64,000 bases of DNA from Methylosinus sp. C49 (GCF_009936375.1 NZ_AP022332.1:62001-126000), one strand, 5' to 3'. Shown: positions 54,584 through 63,212, counted from the first letter of the stretch. Numbers and translations are program-made. The notes: a model not told the origin generated them from the sequence alone.

Positions 54584-55765
54584 ATGACCCTTATGTTGAC
54601 GAGCGTCGCCAGCGTGGCGGAAGCCGAGATCGCCGCCGCCGGCGGAGCCGACGTCATCGATTGCAAGGACGCGACCCGCGGCGCTCTCGGCGCTCTGCCT
54701 TCGGCCGAGATCGCGGCGATCCTGCGCGCTATCGCCGGCCGCCGTCCGGTCAGCGCCGTCGTCGAGCTGCCGCATGATCCTGCCTCGGCGCGCGCAGCGA
54801 TAGAGGAGACCGCCGCGCTCGGCGTCGCTTTCGTCAAATTCGCGCTGCCGGCGACGCCGGACGCCGATGCGCTGATCGCGGCTCTGGCGCCGATCGCGCA
54901 GCGCGTGCGGCTCGTCGCCGTGCTCTTCGCCGATCTCGGGCCGGACCTCGACCTGCTGCCGCGCCTCGCCGCGGCGGGCTTTTCCGGCGCGCTGCTGGAC
55001 ACGGCGCATAAGGGCAAGGGCAGGCTCATCGAGCATTTCGACATTGGCGCGCTCTCCTCCTTCGTCGAGCGCTGTCATGCGCTCGGCCTCGAGGCGGGGC
55101 TCGCCGGCTCGCTGGAGGCGCCGGACGTGCCGCGCCTGCTAGTGACGGGCGTCGATGTGATGGGCTTTCGCGGCGCGCTGTGCCGCGACCACGACCGCAA
55201 GAGCGCGCTGGACGCCACGGCCGTCGCGCTGATCCGCGACCTCATCCCCGGCGGCCCGGCGCGGGCCAGCGGCAAGGGCTCGGCGCTCGCCGCCAATGTC
55301 GATTGGTCGCTGGTCGTCGGCCGCGGCTATCTCGAGAGCCGCGAGCGCACGCGCGAGGTGGACCATGTTTTCGTGCGCGATCTCGTCATTCCGGTCGAGA
55401 TCGGCGCCTATGATTTCGAGCGCGGCCGCACGCAGCGGGTGCGCTTCAACGTCGATGTCGATGTGACGCGCGTCTCCGCCGGCGGCGACGACATGCGCAA
55501 TGTCTTCTCCTATGACGTCATCATGGACGCGATAAAGATGATCCTCGCCTCGGGCCACATAGAGCTCGTCGAGACGATCGCCGAGCGCCTCGCCGAGCTG
55601 GTGCTGCGGCACGAGCGCGTGCAGGCGCTGACCGTGCAGGTGGAGAAGCTCGACGTCGCGCCGGGCGCGGTCGGCATTCGCATCCGGCGCGAGCGCCAGG
55701 CCGAGACCGCCAAGGTTCATAACCTCTTTCCGGGCCTTCCCGATGCCGCCGAGCCCGAGCGCTGA
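54584..55765 (+). CDS. Fusion of (5-formylfuran-3-yl)methyl phosphate synthase (MfnB) and dihydroneopterin aldolase (FolB)
   Basis: A 393-residue two-domain protein. Residues 1 to about 235 are MfnB/DUF556, the aldolase-type enzyme that makes the furan precursor of methanofuran from glyceraldehyde-3-phosphate. The active-site segment ADVIDCKDATRGALGA carries Lys28, and a second lysine segment is LLDTAHKGKGRLIEH. Residues about 260-375 are a FolB-type dihydroneopterin aldolase (DHVFVRDLVIPVEIGAYDFE, RQRVRFNVDVDV-like strand, VETIAERLAELVL). The fusion joins a methanofuran step and a pterin step. It starts the C1-cofactor operon; the next gene overlaps its end by 23 bases. Confidence 0.92.
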   Translation: MTLMLTSVASVAEAEIAAAGGADVIDCKDATRGALGALPSAEIAAILRAIAGRRPVSAVVELPHDPASARAAIEETAALGVAFVKFALPATPDADALIAALAPIAQRVRLVAVLFADLGPDLDLLPRLAAAGFSGALLDTAHKGKGRLIEHFDIGALSSFVERCHALGLEAGLAGSLEAPDVPRLLVTGVDVMGFRGALCRDHDRKSALDATAVALIRDLIPGGPARASGKGSALAANVDWSLVVGRGYLESRERTREVDHVFVRDLVIPVEIGAYDFERGRTQRVRFNVDVDVTRVSAGGDDMRNVFSYDVIMDAIKMILASGHIELVETIAERLAELVLRHERVQALTVQVEKLDVAPGAVGIRIRRERQAETAKVHNLFPGLPDAAEPER

Positions 55766-56393
55766 GACGCCTCTCGTCGTCAAGCTCGGCGGAAGCCTCG
55801 CCGCCTCCCCCGCCTTGCGCCAATGGCTGGCGGCGCTGCGGCGCTATCCCGGCCCTCTCGCCATCGTTCCCGGCGGCGGCCCTTTCGCCGACGCCGTGCG
55901 CAGCGCGCAAGAGGCGCTGCGCTTCTCCGACGCGGCGGCGCATGACATGGCCATAATGGCCATGGAGCAATATGGGCGCGCGCTCTGCGATCTCGAGCCG
56001 GGCCTTCGCCCCGCTGCGACGCCGCGGGAGGCGACGGCCGCGCATGCGCAGGGCGCGATCGCAGTCTGGAGCCCGGTTGCGATGACGCGCGCCGATCCCC
56101 AGATTCCAGCGAGCTGGGACATGACGTCCGACAGTCTCGCGGCCTGGTATGCGCATGCGGCGGGAGCGCGCGCGCTATTACTGATCAAGAGCGTCGATTT
56201 CCCGCCTTCCCCTGAAGGGGAGGGTGGTGGCGCCGCATCCATCGTCGATCCCTGCTTCGCGCATTATGCGCGCGGGCTCGACGTCTTCATCGCCGGCCCC
56301 GCGGCCTTGCGCGAGGCGCCCGAAACTTTCGCACGCGGCGGCCTTCCCGGCGCGCGCTTCGATTTCACCAGAGAGCAAAGCATCGCATCATGA
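55743..56393 (+). CDS. Amino-acid-kinase-fold protein, MfnE-like, interrupted by a repeat-derived loop
   Basis: A 216-residue kinase of the carbamate/aspartokinase fold. It has VVKLGGSLAASP at the start, AIVPGGGPFADAVR, and MTSDSLAAWYAHAAGARALL in the C-terminal half. In methanogens the homologue MfnE phosphorylates the aminomethyl-furan phosphate in methanofuran synthesis; the position after mfnB supports that role. The loop PPSPEGEGGGAAS (about residues 155-168) is encoded by a palindromic repeat arm, an in-frame insertion just after KSVDF. It overlaps the next gene by 4 bp. Confidence 0.82.
   Translation: MPPSPSAETPLVVKLGGSLAASPALRQWLAALRRYPGPLAIVPGGGPFADAVRSAQEALRFSDAAAHDMAIMAMEQYGRALCDLEPGLRPAATPREATAAHAQGAIAVWSPVAMTRADPQIPASWDMTSDSLAAWYAHAAGARALLLIKSVDFPPSPEGEGGGAASIVDPCFAHYARGLDVFIAGPAALREAPETFARGGLPGARFDFTREQSIAS
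56205..56224. repeat. Palindromic repeat arm within the MfnE-like gene
   Basis: CCTTCCCC-TGAA-GGGGAGGG forms a hairpin with one wobble. The core CCCCTGAAGGGGAGGGT is identical to the right arm of the element at the end of ccoI (17645-17667). It is translated in frame as a Pro/Gly-rich loop. Confidence 0.7.
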
Positions 56394-56959
56394 AAAAGGT
56401 CGTCACGCCGCGCTGGGGCTGGGCGCTCACCGGCTCGGGACATTTCTTCACCGAATGTCTCGACATCATCCGCTCGCTCGACCATGTCGATCTCTTCGTC
56501 AGCAGAGCGGCGGCGGAAGTGATCCGCATGTACAAGCACAGGCTCGAGGACATGCCGGACCATGTGCGCGTGTTCAAGGACACGACGGCGAGCTCGGTTC
56601 CGGTCGGCGGCTTCTATCACAGCTATTATCACACGCTGATCGTCGCGCCGGCGACCTCCAACACGGTCGCCAAATTCGTCTATGGCATCTCCGACAATCT
56701 CGCGACCAATGTCTTCGCCCAGGCCGGCAAATGCCGCGTGCCGACGGTGGTGTTCGCCTGCGACACGGCGCCGGAGCTGGAGACGCAGGCGCCCGATCGC
56801 AAGGTGATGGTCTATCCGCGCCGCATCGACCTCGAGAACACCGACAAATTGAAAACCTTCGAGGGGACGCAGGTCGCCGAGAGCCTCGCCGCCCTGCATG
56901 AGGCCGTCGAGCGCCGGCGCCGCGAGCTTTCCGCTCGGGAGCCGATCGGGAATGTCTGA
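56390..56959 (+). CDS. AfpA-like flavoprotein (dihydromethanopterin reductase-type)
   Basis: A 189-residue flavodoxin-like protein of the archaeal AfpA/DmrB group. It has the nucleotide loop LTGSGHFFTECLDIIRSLD at the start, YYHTLIVAPATSNTVAKFVY in the middle and SDNLATNVFAQAGK. In methylotrophs this gene belongs to the H4MPT biosynthesis set, where it may reduce dihydromethanopterin. It overlaps both neighbours (4 bp upstream, 8 bp downstream), so all are translated from one mRNA. Confidence 0.85.
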   Translation: MKKVVTPRWGWALTGSGHFFTECLDIIRSLDHVDLFVSRAAAEVIRMYKHRLEDMPDHVRVFKDTTASSVPVGGFYHSYYHTLIVAPATSNTVAKFVYGISDNLATNVFAQAGKCRVPTVVFACDTAPELETQAPDRKVMVYPRRIDLENTDKLKTFEGTQVAESLAALHEAVERRRRELSAREPIGNV

Positions 56960-58346
56960 GCGCCTGCTGTTCCTCACCGGCCATCTCGCTCTGCCGCGCC
57001 TCGAGCGCATGTTGGCGGGCTTCGGCGAGGAGGCGAGGGACTGGCGCATCCACGACATTGGCGTGAAGGTCGCGGCGCTGATGACGCAGGAGATCATCCT
57101 GCGCCGCCTGCCTCGCCCGCTGGACGCCGATCGCGTCATATTGCCGGGCCGTTGCCGCGCCGATCTTTCCGCTCTCGCGGAGGCCTTCGGCGCGCCTTTC
57201 GAGCGCGGGCCGGAGGAGATCGCCGATCTTCCGGCGTTCTTGGGCAAGCGCGGCGGCAAGGCCGATCTGACGCGCCATGACATGCGCATTTTCGCCGAGA
57301 TCGTCGACGCCTCCATCATGAGCGTGGAGGAGGTCGTCGCGCGCGCGGCGATGCTGAAAGAGGCGGGCGCCGACGTCATCGATCTCGGCTGCCTGCCGGA
57401 CACGCCCTTTCCGCATATGGAAGAGACGATCGTCGCGCTGAAACAGCGCGGCTTTTCCGTCAGCCTCGATTCGGCGAAGCGCGAGGAATTGGAGCGCGGC
57501 GCGCGCGCGGGCGCCGATCATCTGCTCAGCCTCGACGAGCATACGCTCGCGATACTGCCGGACAATTCGCCGCTAATTCCGATTCTCGTGCCCAATCCGC
57601 ACGGCGATCTCGACTCATTGCAACGCGCCGCGCGCATCGCGGAGCGACGCGGCGTTTCCTATATTCTCGATCCGATCCTCGATCCCATTCACTTCGGCCT
57701 CGCCGCCTCCATAGAGCGCTATGTCGAGACGCGCCGCCGCGAGCCCCACGCCGAAATAATGATGGGCACGGGCAATCTCACCGAATTGACCGACGCGGAT
57801 TCCTCCGGCGTCACCGCCGTTCTGCTGGGCCTGTGCTCGGAGCTGGACATTCGCCATCTGCTCACCGTGCAGGTGAGCCCGCACACGCGCCGCACGGTGC
57901 AGGAGCATGACGCCGCACGGCGCATGCTGTTCGCCGCGCGCGCCGACGCCGCCCTGCCCAAAGGCTACAGCGACGCGCTGCTGCAAATCCACGACAAACG
58001 CCCCTATGCCGCAACGCCGGAGGAGATCGCCGAGCTCGCGCGCGAATTGCGCGACGAGAATTTCCGCATAGAGGTCGCAGCCGACGGCATTCACATTTAC
58101 GCCCGCGGCTTTCATCGCGTGGCGCAGGACGCCATGTCGCTCTTTCCCGAGCTCGGGGTCGAGAAGGACAGCGCCCACGCCTTCTATCTCGGCGCGGAAC
58201 TGATGAAGGCGGAAATCGCTTTTCGTCTGGGCAAGCGCTATCGGCAGGACGAGCCGCTGGACTTCGGCTGCGCTTCGGATAGATCGCAAGAGGACGAAAC
58301 GCGCCTGCGCGAAGCCGGGCATACGCTGCGCAAAGCGCGGGAATGA
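56952..58346 (+). CDS. DUF6513 / dihydropteroate-synthase-like protein of the H4MPT pathway
   Basis: A 464-residue protein. The N-terminal 120 residues (MSERLLFLTGHLALPRLERM, TQEIILRRLPRPLDADRVIL, PGRC) are the DUF6513 domain. The rest is a TIM barrel of the dihydropteroate synthase type (AGADVIDLGCLPDTPFPHME, YILDPILDPIHFGLAAS, MGTGNLTELTDADS). In methylotrophs it is required for, or tightly associated with, dephospho-H4MPT synthesis, probably joining the pterin to its aryl part. The ATG at 56952 overlaps the flavoprotein stop by 8 bp. Confidence 0.88.
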   Translation: MSERLLFLTGHLALPRLERMLAGFGEEARDWRIHDIGVKVAALMTQEIILRRLPRPLDADRVILPGRCRADLSALAEAFGAPFERGPEEIADLPAFLGKRGGKADLTRHDMRIFAEIVDASIMSVEEVVARAAMLKEAGADVIDLGCLPDTPFPHMEETIVALKQRGFSVSLDSAKREELERGARAGADHLLSLDEHTLAILPDNSPLIPILVPNPHGDLDSLQRAARIAERRGVSYILDPILDPIHFGLAASIERYVETRRREPHAEIMMGTGNLTELTDADSSGVTAVLLGLCSELDIRHLLTVQVSPHTRRTVQEHDAARRMLFAARADAALPKGYSDALLQIHDKRPYAATPEEIAELARELRDENFRIEVAADGIHIYARGFHRVAQDAMSLFPELGVEKDSAHAFYLGAELMKAEIAFRLGKRYRQDEPLDFGCASDRSQEDETRLREAGHTLRKARE

Positions 58347-58383
58347 TGGATATCTCACGGGACCCGAGCGGGAGCAGCAGCCG

Positions 58384-58953
58384 ATGCCGATGATCCGCGA
58401 ATGCGTCGTGACCACAGTCGGCCCCACGGGCCAGCATCACATCGCGCCGCTCGGGCTCATCGAGCAGGACGAGTTCTGGGTCATCGCGCCCTTCCGCCCC
58501 TCGACGACGCTCGCCAATCTCGAGGCCGCGCCCTTCGCCACGGCGAGCTTCATCGACGATGTGCGCATTTTCGCCGGCTGCGTTTGCGGCAAGAGCGACT
58601 GGCCGATGGAGCCGGTCCCCGATTGGCCGGCGCCGCGCCTTTCCGCCGCCCTCTCGCACGCCGAGCTGGAAGTAGCGCGCAACGAGGGCGACCCTCAGCG
58701 GCCGCGCTTTTTCTGCCGGATAAGAAACATCGTCTCCCACAAGCCCTTTTTGGGGTTCAACCGCGCTCAATCGGCCGTGGTCGAGGCCGCTATTTTGGCG
58801 ACGCGGCTCGGAATGCTTCCCCGCGAAAAAATCGACACAGAAATGGCCTATCTCCGCATAGCGATCGACAAGACGGCCGGGGCCGCCGAGCGCGAGGCGT
58901 GGGAGCTGGTGACGGCCAAGATCGAGGCTTATCTTCAAACGCAGTCGGAATGA
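58384..58953 (+). CDS. DUF447 family flavin-binding-like protein
   Basis: A 189-residue protein of the split-barrel FMN-binding type. The start MIRECVVTTVGPTGQHHIAP and the later FFCRIRNIVSHKPFLGFNRA are DUF447 signatures. The family occurs in methanogens and H4MPT-using methylotrophs, and its position last in this operon supports a role in C1-cofactor metabolism; the reaction is not established. ATGs at 58384 and 58390 are both usable. Confidence 0.85.
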   Translation: MPMIRECVVTTVGPTGQHHIAPLGLIEQDEFWVIAPFRPSTTLANLEAAPFATASFIDDVRIFAGCVCGKSDWPMEPVPDWPAPRLSAALSHAELEVARNEGDPQRPRFFCRIRNIVSHKPFLGFNRAQSAVVEAAILATRLGMLPREKIDTEMAYLRIAIDKTAGAAEREAWELVTAKIEAYLQTQSE

Positions 58954-59040
58954 CCGATTCGCCCCTCGGGGCGGAACGGCGCGGCGCGCCCGCGGCTCGC
59001 TCGATTAAATTTCGACACGAATTTTCACGAAGGATGGACA

Positions 59041-59607
59041 ATGTCCGAAGCAATGACGACAGAGCATCTCGAGCACGCGGAGCATGCCGAGCATGTCGCG
59101 CATGAAGGCACGCCCTTCATGACGCAGGTCTCGATGACGATCGCCGTTTTCGCCGTCGTCGCCGCGACCATCGGCAGCCTGGAGACGATCGAGACCGCCG
59201 CCACGCTCGGCGCGCAGAACGCCGCCGCGCTCAGCCAGAGCAAGGCGAGCGATCAATGGGCTTTCTTCCAGGCCAAGAGCATCAAGAAGAGCGTGAACGA
59301 GGTCGCCGCCAAGCAGGGCGGCCCGCAGGCCGATCCGCTGGCCCGCGAGGCCAAGCGCTATGACGACGAGAGCAAGGCGATCAAGACCGAGGCCGAGGCG
59401 CTCGAGCATCGCGTCGAGGAGCATTTGCACGAGGCCGAGCATCACGAGCATCGCCATCACATTCTGACGATGGCGGTGACGCTGGTGCATGCGGCGATCG
59501 CCATTGCGACCATCGCGATCATCACCCGCGGGCGCAGATGGCCATGGTATTCCGGCCTCGCTCTCGCCGCCTCTGGCGTTCTTCTCGCCGGCTACGCCTA
59601 TATTTGA
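59041..59607 (+). CDS. DUF4337 membrane protein
   Basis: A 188-residue protein with a His/Glu-rich N-terminus (MTTEHLEHAEHAEHVAHEG), one helix at about 28-50, a long coiled coil (KASDQWAFFQAKSIKKSVNE, then KAIKTEAEALEHRVEEHLHE), a second His/Glu patch (HHEHRHH) and two terminal helices. This is the DUF4337 layout. The SQSKASDQWAFFQAKSIK string is diagnostic. The His-rich ends may bind metal. It sits between two groups of C1-pathway genes, but no link is known. A long GC hairpin follows the gene. Confidence 0.82.
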   Translation: MSEAMTTEHLEHAEHAEHVAHEGTPFMTQVSMTIAVFAVVAATIGSLETIETAATLGAQNAAALSQSKASDQWAFFQAKSIKKSVNEVAAKQGGPQADPLAREAKRYDDESKAIKTEAEALEHRVEEHLHEAEHHEHRHHILTMAVTLVHAAIAIATIAIITRGRRWPWYSGLALAASGVLLAGYAYI

Positions 59608-59615
59608 GCGCAGCG

Positions 59616-59661
59616 CTTCGGCCGGGGCCGCGGCGCAGGGTCGCGGCCGCCCCGGCCGAAG
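59616..59661 (+). terminator. Large GC-rich hairpin after the DUF4337 gene
   Basis: CTTCGGCCGGGG and CCCCGGCCGAAG pair perfectly over 12 bases, enclosing an inner CCGCG/CGCGG stem. It begins nine bases after the stop codon. It has no T-run, so it may act with Rho or as an mRNA stabiliser. The remaining 160 bases to the kinase gene show no other clear signal. Confidence 0.55.
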
Positions 59662-59822
59662 CCGGCCCAAAATCCGCGCATTGCCGAGTTTTCGTTCATT
59701 TTTCGTAGACTTGTCTCATTTTCAGCGACGACGGGCGCGCGCCGAGCCCATCTCGCCGCCAGCGGAGCGCGGGTTGCTTTTTCAGCCGCCATCGCAATCT
59801 CTCCGCTTGTGGAGTGCCTCCG

Positions 59823-61400
59823 ATGTCTGCATTGAGCGAATGGCTCTTCGGCGTCGACAATCTGACGCCGCATGGTTTCTGCCTCCTTTGGGAGCCGGGC
59901 CTGATCTGGCTCTTCGCGATCTCCGACGGCTTGATCGCGCTGGCCTATTTCTCCATTCCGCTGGCGCTGGTCATCATCGGGCAGAGACGCGCGGATCTCG
60001 TATTTCGGCCCCTGCTCTGGCTGTTCGCCGCCTTCATCCTGCTCTGCGGGGCCACGCATTGGCTCGATGTCGTGACCTTGTGGAAGCCGGTCTATGGCGT
60101 GCAGGGACTCGTCAAGGCGGCGACGGCGCTCGTCTCGCTCGGGACCTCGATCGCGCTGTGGTGGTGGCTGCCGAGCTTTCTGGCTCTGCCCTCGCCCGAT
60201 CAGCTGCGCAGGGCCAACGCCGCGCTGCTGGAGAGCGAGGAGCGGCTGGCCCATGCGCAAAAGATGGAGGCCATCGGCCAGCTGACCGGCGGGATAGCGC
60301 ATGACTTCAACAATGTGCTGCAGGTGGTCATCGGCTCGCTCGGCGTCATAGAGCGGCAATTGGCGCGCGGACGCGCCGAGGAGATCGGCCCCTCGGTCGC
60401 GGCCATTCGCAAGGCGGCGAGCTCGGCCTCCAATCTCATCGATCGTCTGCTCGCCTTCTCCCGCCGCCAGACGCTGCTGCCGCGCGTCATAGAGCCGGAC
60501 AGGCTGATCGTCGACCTCGAGGATCTGCTGCGGCGCACGCTCGGCTCCGGCGTCGAGCTCGATCTGCGACTCGGCCGCTGCCGACGCAGCGTCGTCTGCG
60601 ATCCGTCGCAGCTCGAGAGCGCGCTGCTCAATCTGGCCATCAATGCGCGCGACGCCATGCCGGCCGGCGGCGTGCTCGAGATCGCGACCGCCGATCGCCG
60701 GCTGGACGCCGCCCCCGACGACCCTGATCTCACGCCCGGCGATTATGTGGAGATCAGCGTGAAGGACAATGGCGCCGGCATGAGCCGCGAGGTGCTGGCG
60801 CATGTCTTCGAGCCTTTCTTCACCACCAAGCCGACCGGGCGCGGCACTGGCCTCGGGCTCTCGCAGATTTATGGTTTCGTGAAGCAGTCCGGCGGCTTCG
60901 TGCGCATCGACAGCGCGCCGGGAAAAGGAACCAGCGTGCGCCTCTATCTGCCCGGGCGCGATCAGAGGGAGGTCCAGCCGGCGGAGGCTATCGCGGAGCA
61001 AAAGCAAGGCTGCCCCGCCGCGCCCTGCGGAAAGATGCTGCTCGTCGAGGATCAGCTGGAAGTTCGAATGCAGATCGCCGACACGCTCGAGGAGATGGGT
61101 TGCGAAGTCATAGAGGCGGATGACGGAGACGCCGGGCTGAAGGTGCTGGAGTCGGAGCAGAGCCTATGTCTGCTGGTCACAGATGTCGGCCTGCCGGGCG
61201 TCAGCGGGCGCCATCTGGCCGAAGCCGCCCGCGCCGCTCACCCCGATCTCCCGATCCTGCTCATCACCGGCTATGCCGGCAAATCGCTCGACAGCCTCGA
61301 TCTCGCATCGAACATCGAAGTTCTGCGCAAGCCCTTCACGCTCGAGGAGCTGACCGAGCGCGTACGCATATTGCTGGCGCGCGCCGCGGCCGTGGAATAA
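59823..61400 (+). CDS. Hybrid histidine kinase with ethylene-receptor-type copper-binding sensor
   Basis: A 525-residue sensor. Residues 25-110 form three membrane helices matching the ethylene-binding domain of plant ETR1-type receptors. All five copper-site positions are kept with identical spacing: Asp35 and Tyr42 (SDGLIALAYFSIPL), Ile72, Cys75 and His79 (FILLCGATHWLD). A short linker leads to a HisKA domain (GQLTGGIAHDFNNVLQ) and an ATPase domain (NLAINARDAMPAGG, DNGAGMS, GTGLGLSQIYGF). A C-terminal receiver domain (LLVEDQLEVR, LVTDVGLPGVSG, LLITGYAGKSLD) ends the protein. The output partner is unknown. It may sense ethylene or act as a copper-dependent sensor; copper is central to methanotroph regulation. 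Confidence 0.92.
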   Translation: MSALSEWLFGVDNLTPHGFCLLWEPGLIWLFAISDGLIALAYFSIPLALVIIGQRRADLVFRPLLWLFAAFILLCGATHWLDVVTLWKPVYGVQGLVKAATALVSLGTSIALWWWLPSFLALPSPDQLRRANAALLESEERLAHAQKMEAIGQLTGGIAHDFNNVLQVVIGSLGVIERQLARGRAEEIGPSVAAIRKAASSASNLIDRLLAFSRRQTLLPRVIEPDRLIVDLEDLLRRTLGSGVELDLRLGRCRRSVVCDPSQLESALLNLAINARDAMPAGGVLEIATADRRLDAAPDDPDLTPGDYVEISVKDNGAGMSREVLAHVFEPFFTTKPTGRGTGLGLSQIYGFVKQSGGFVRIDSAPGKGTSVRLYLPGRDQREVQPAEAIAEQKQGCPAAPCGKMLLVEDQLEVRMQIADTLEEMGCEVIEADDGDAGLKVLESEQSLCLLVTDVGLPGVSGRHLAEAARAAHPDLPILLITGYAGKSLDSLDLASNIEVLRKPFTLEELTERVRILLARAAAVE

Positions 61401-61405
61401 TCCGC

Positions 61406-62425
61406 TCAGCCGGAGGCGAGCAGGGCGACCGCGCAGGCAGGCGCGCAGTCGGCGGCGGCGGCCGCGGCCTCCGGGACCGCATCGATGAACTCGGCGATGT
61501 CGCGATAGGCGCGGCCTTCGGCCAGAGCGAGGCGCGCGACCAAGGCGCGGCCGACGCCGGCGCCCACGATGGGCGCGCCTTCCGCCATTGCGGCGCGCGA
61601 GCGCAGCAGCGCGATCTGATCCTCGATCGAGCGCATTTGCGCGCGGGCGAGAAAATCCGCGAAGGCGCGCCATTGCGCGCGCGAGGCCTCGGCGGCGTCG
61701 CGACCGGCGAGGCGGGCGAGGCGCGCGATCGATTCCGCGACGCTCTTGCCGCGGCCGTCCGCGGTCGGCTCGGCGTCCTCTGCGGCGAGATCGCCGGTCA
61801 CGCGGCGCACATCGGCCATGGTCGCGAAATTCTCGCGCGCCGGCGGCGTCCAGCGGCCCGCAAAGGGCGCGAGCGTCACGCCGGCCAGCGGATCGCCGCG
61901 CGAGAAGCCCGTATAGACCAGCTCGCCATTGGCGAGGCGCTCGGCGTCGCCGCCGCCGAGAGCGCCGACGCGGCCGCCGGAAATGGGGACGAGGTCGGTC
62001 GTCGTCGAGCCCATGTCGATGAATAGCGCCTCGGGGAAACGCCGCGCGACCAGCTCCGCGCTCGCCCGCCAATTGGCGGAGGCGATGGCCTGCGCCGCGC
62101 CGCGAACATCGGCGAAGGGAAGGAAGCCGCCCTCCCCGGCGTAGAACAGCGTCTCGCCCTTCACGCGCCGGGCGACGGCCGAGGCGATGGCGGCGACGCC
62201 GGCGGCGCGCGTCTCGAAAGCGTCGGAGAGCTCGGCCGTCATGGTGACGGCGAATCGATCCGCGGCGCCGAGCCGGGCGGCCGCCTCCTCTATCGCGCTC
62301 TCGAGCCGCGCGAGGCCGTAATGCGGATTGCTGGGCAGCAGCAGCACCTCGACGATCCGCCCGTCAATGGCGCGCGCGGCCTTGAGATGCGCGCCGCCTA
62401 TGTCGAAGCCGATGACGCTGGCCAT
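61406..62425 (-). CDS. H4MPT-linked C1 transfer pathway protein (hydantoinase/ASKHA-like)
   Basis: A 339-residue protein of the family annotated as probable H4MPT-linked C1 transfer pathway protein (TIGR03123). The N-terminus MASVIGFDIGGAHLKAARA is an ASKHA-type phosphate loop. FIDMGSTTTDLVPISGGRV is a second nucleotide-binding motif, and PIVGAGVGRALVARLA a third. The reaction is not established; it occurs with fae, mtdB and mch in methylotrophs. It lies downstream of fae on the same strand, but a terminator and a repeat separate them. Confidence 0.87.
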   Translation of the reverse strand: MASVIGFDIGGAHLKAARAIDGRIVEVLLLPSNPHYGLARLESAIEEAAARLGAADRFAVTMTAELSDAFETRAAGVAAIASAVARRVKGETLFYAGEGGFLPFADVRGAAQAIASANWRASAELVARRFPEALFIDMGSTTTDLVPISGGRVGALGGGDAERLANGELVYTGFSRGDPLAGVTLAPFAGRWTPPARENFATMADVRRVTGDLAAEDAEPTADGRGKSVAESIARLARLAGRDAAEASRAQWRAFADFLARAQMRSIEDQIALLRSRAAMAEGAPIVGAGVGRALVARLALAEGRAYRDIAEFIDAVPEAAAAAADCAPACAVALLASG

Positions 62426-62460
62426 GAGCCTTTCCGTTTCGATCGCGCCCCTCACCCCTA

Positions 62461-62486
62461 CCCTCTCCCCGCAGGCGGGGAGAGGG
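62461..62486. repeat. Palindromic repeat between the C1-pathway gene and fae
   Basis: CCCTCTCCCC-gcaggc-GGGGAGAGGG is a perfect 10-bp inverted repeat flanked by CCTCACCCCTA. It is a member of the same palindromic repeat class found near 17.6, 53.7 and 56.2 kb. Confidence 0.75.
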
Positions 62487-62505
62487 GGAATTCTGCGCGC
62501 GCCTT

Positions 62506-62539
62506 CAAAAAGCAAAAGGGGAGCCGCGAGCGGCTCCCC
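62506..62539 (-). terminator. Rho-independent terminator of fae
   Basis: On the minus strand GGGGAGCCG and CGGCTCCCC form a 9-bp stem followed by TTTTGCTTTTT. It lies 29 bases after the fae stop and is the strongest intrinsic terminator in this part of the window, fitting a very highly expressed gene. Confidence 0.9.
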
Positions 62540-62567
62540 CCGAAGATAAGCGATCCGGTCGAAGCCG

Positions 62568-63077
62568 TCAGTTGGCGCCGAAAGGATGCTTGACGTCGTT
62601 GCGCTTGGCGACGACCTCGGCGGCCTTCGGCTCGCCCTTGATGGCGCGGGCGATGGCTTCCTTGGTGGCCTGATAGTTGTACTCTTGGATCTTCTTGTCG
62701 TCGCTCGCGTCCCAATGGATGAACACGCCGACCGAGATGAAGACGTCATCGGCCTCGGCGACCGGGATCACGCCCTCGGCGACCGAATCGGCGACCGCCT
62801 TGGCGACGCCGGCCTGCGCCGGTCCGAACATCTGAACGGCCTGCTTGGCGTTCTTGATGGTGACCTTGTTGAACAGGATCGTGTTCGGCTTGGCCAGCAG
62901 GTTCGGCGCGACGACGGCGAGCAGAGTGGTGAAGCCGTCCTTGTTGTTGACCAGCGCATTGGCGAAGGCGGTCTCGGCGGCGCTGCCGCGCGGTCCGATC
63001 AGCAGGTCGATGTGAGCGACCTCATTGCCTTCGCCGACGAGCGACTCGCCGACCAGAAGCTTGTTGATCACGGCCAT
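62568..63077 (-). CDS. fae: Formaldehyde-activating enzyme
   Basis: A 169-residue enzyme that condenses formaldehyde with H4MPT to methylene-H4MPT, the entry step of the cytoplasmic formaldehyde oxidation pathway. The family strings are [55 protein letters not shown] and [19 protein letters not shown]. The ATG at 63077 ([10 protein letters not shown]) is preceded by aaggaaaag. It lies downstream of mtdB across a 135-base gap and ends in a strong terminator. Confidence 0.98.
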   Translation of the reverse strand: MAVINKLLVGESLVGEGNEVAHIDLLIGPRGSAAETAFANALVNNKDGFTTLLAVVAPNLLAKPNTILFNKVTIKNAKQAVQMFGPAQAGVAKAVADSVAEGVIPVAEADDVFISVGVFIHWDASDDKKIQEYNYQATKEAIARAIKGEPKAAEVVAKRNDVKHPFGAN

Positions 63078-63212
63078 TTTCTTTTCCTTATGGCTTATCG
63101 CTGGGGGAATCCGAGCGAGGGAAGACGAGCCGCCGTCATCAATCATTTTCGCATGACAGCGGCAAGTCGGGACGAAACCGTCGGGACGAGGCCCGATCCA
63201 GATTCGAGCGGC

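Noticed and set aside
53722-55044. 440-residue version of the DJ-1/PfpI protein
   Set aside because: The N-terminal 213 residues are antisense to the mfnB-folB gene; MKILIVLTSHD at 54405 is the proper start.
62426-62749. Upstream extension of the H4MPT-linked protein to 447 residues
   Set aside because: The extension reads antisense-overlapping repeat and fae sequence; the ATG at 62425 gives the family N-terminus MASVIGFDIGG.
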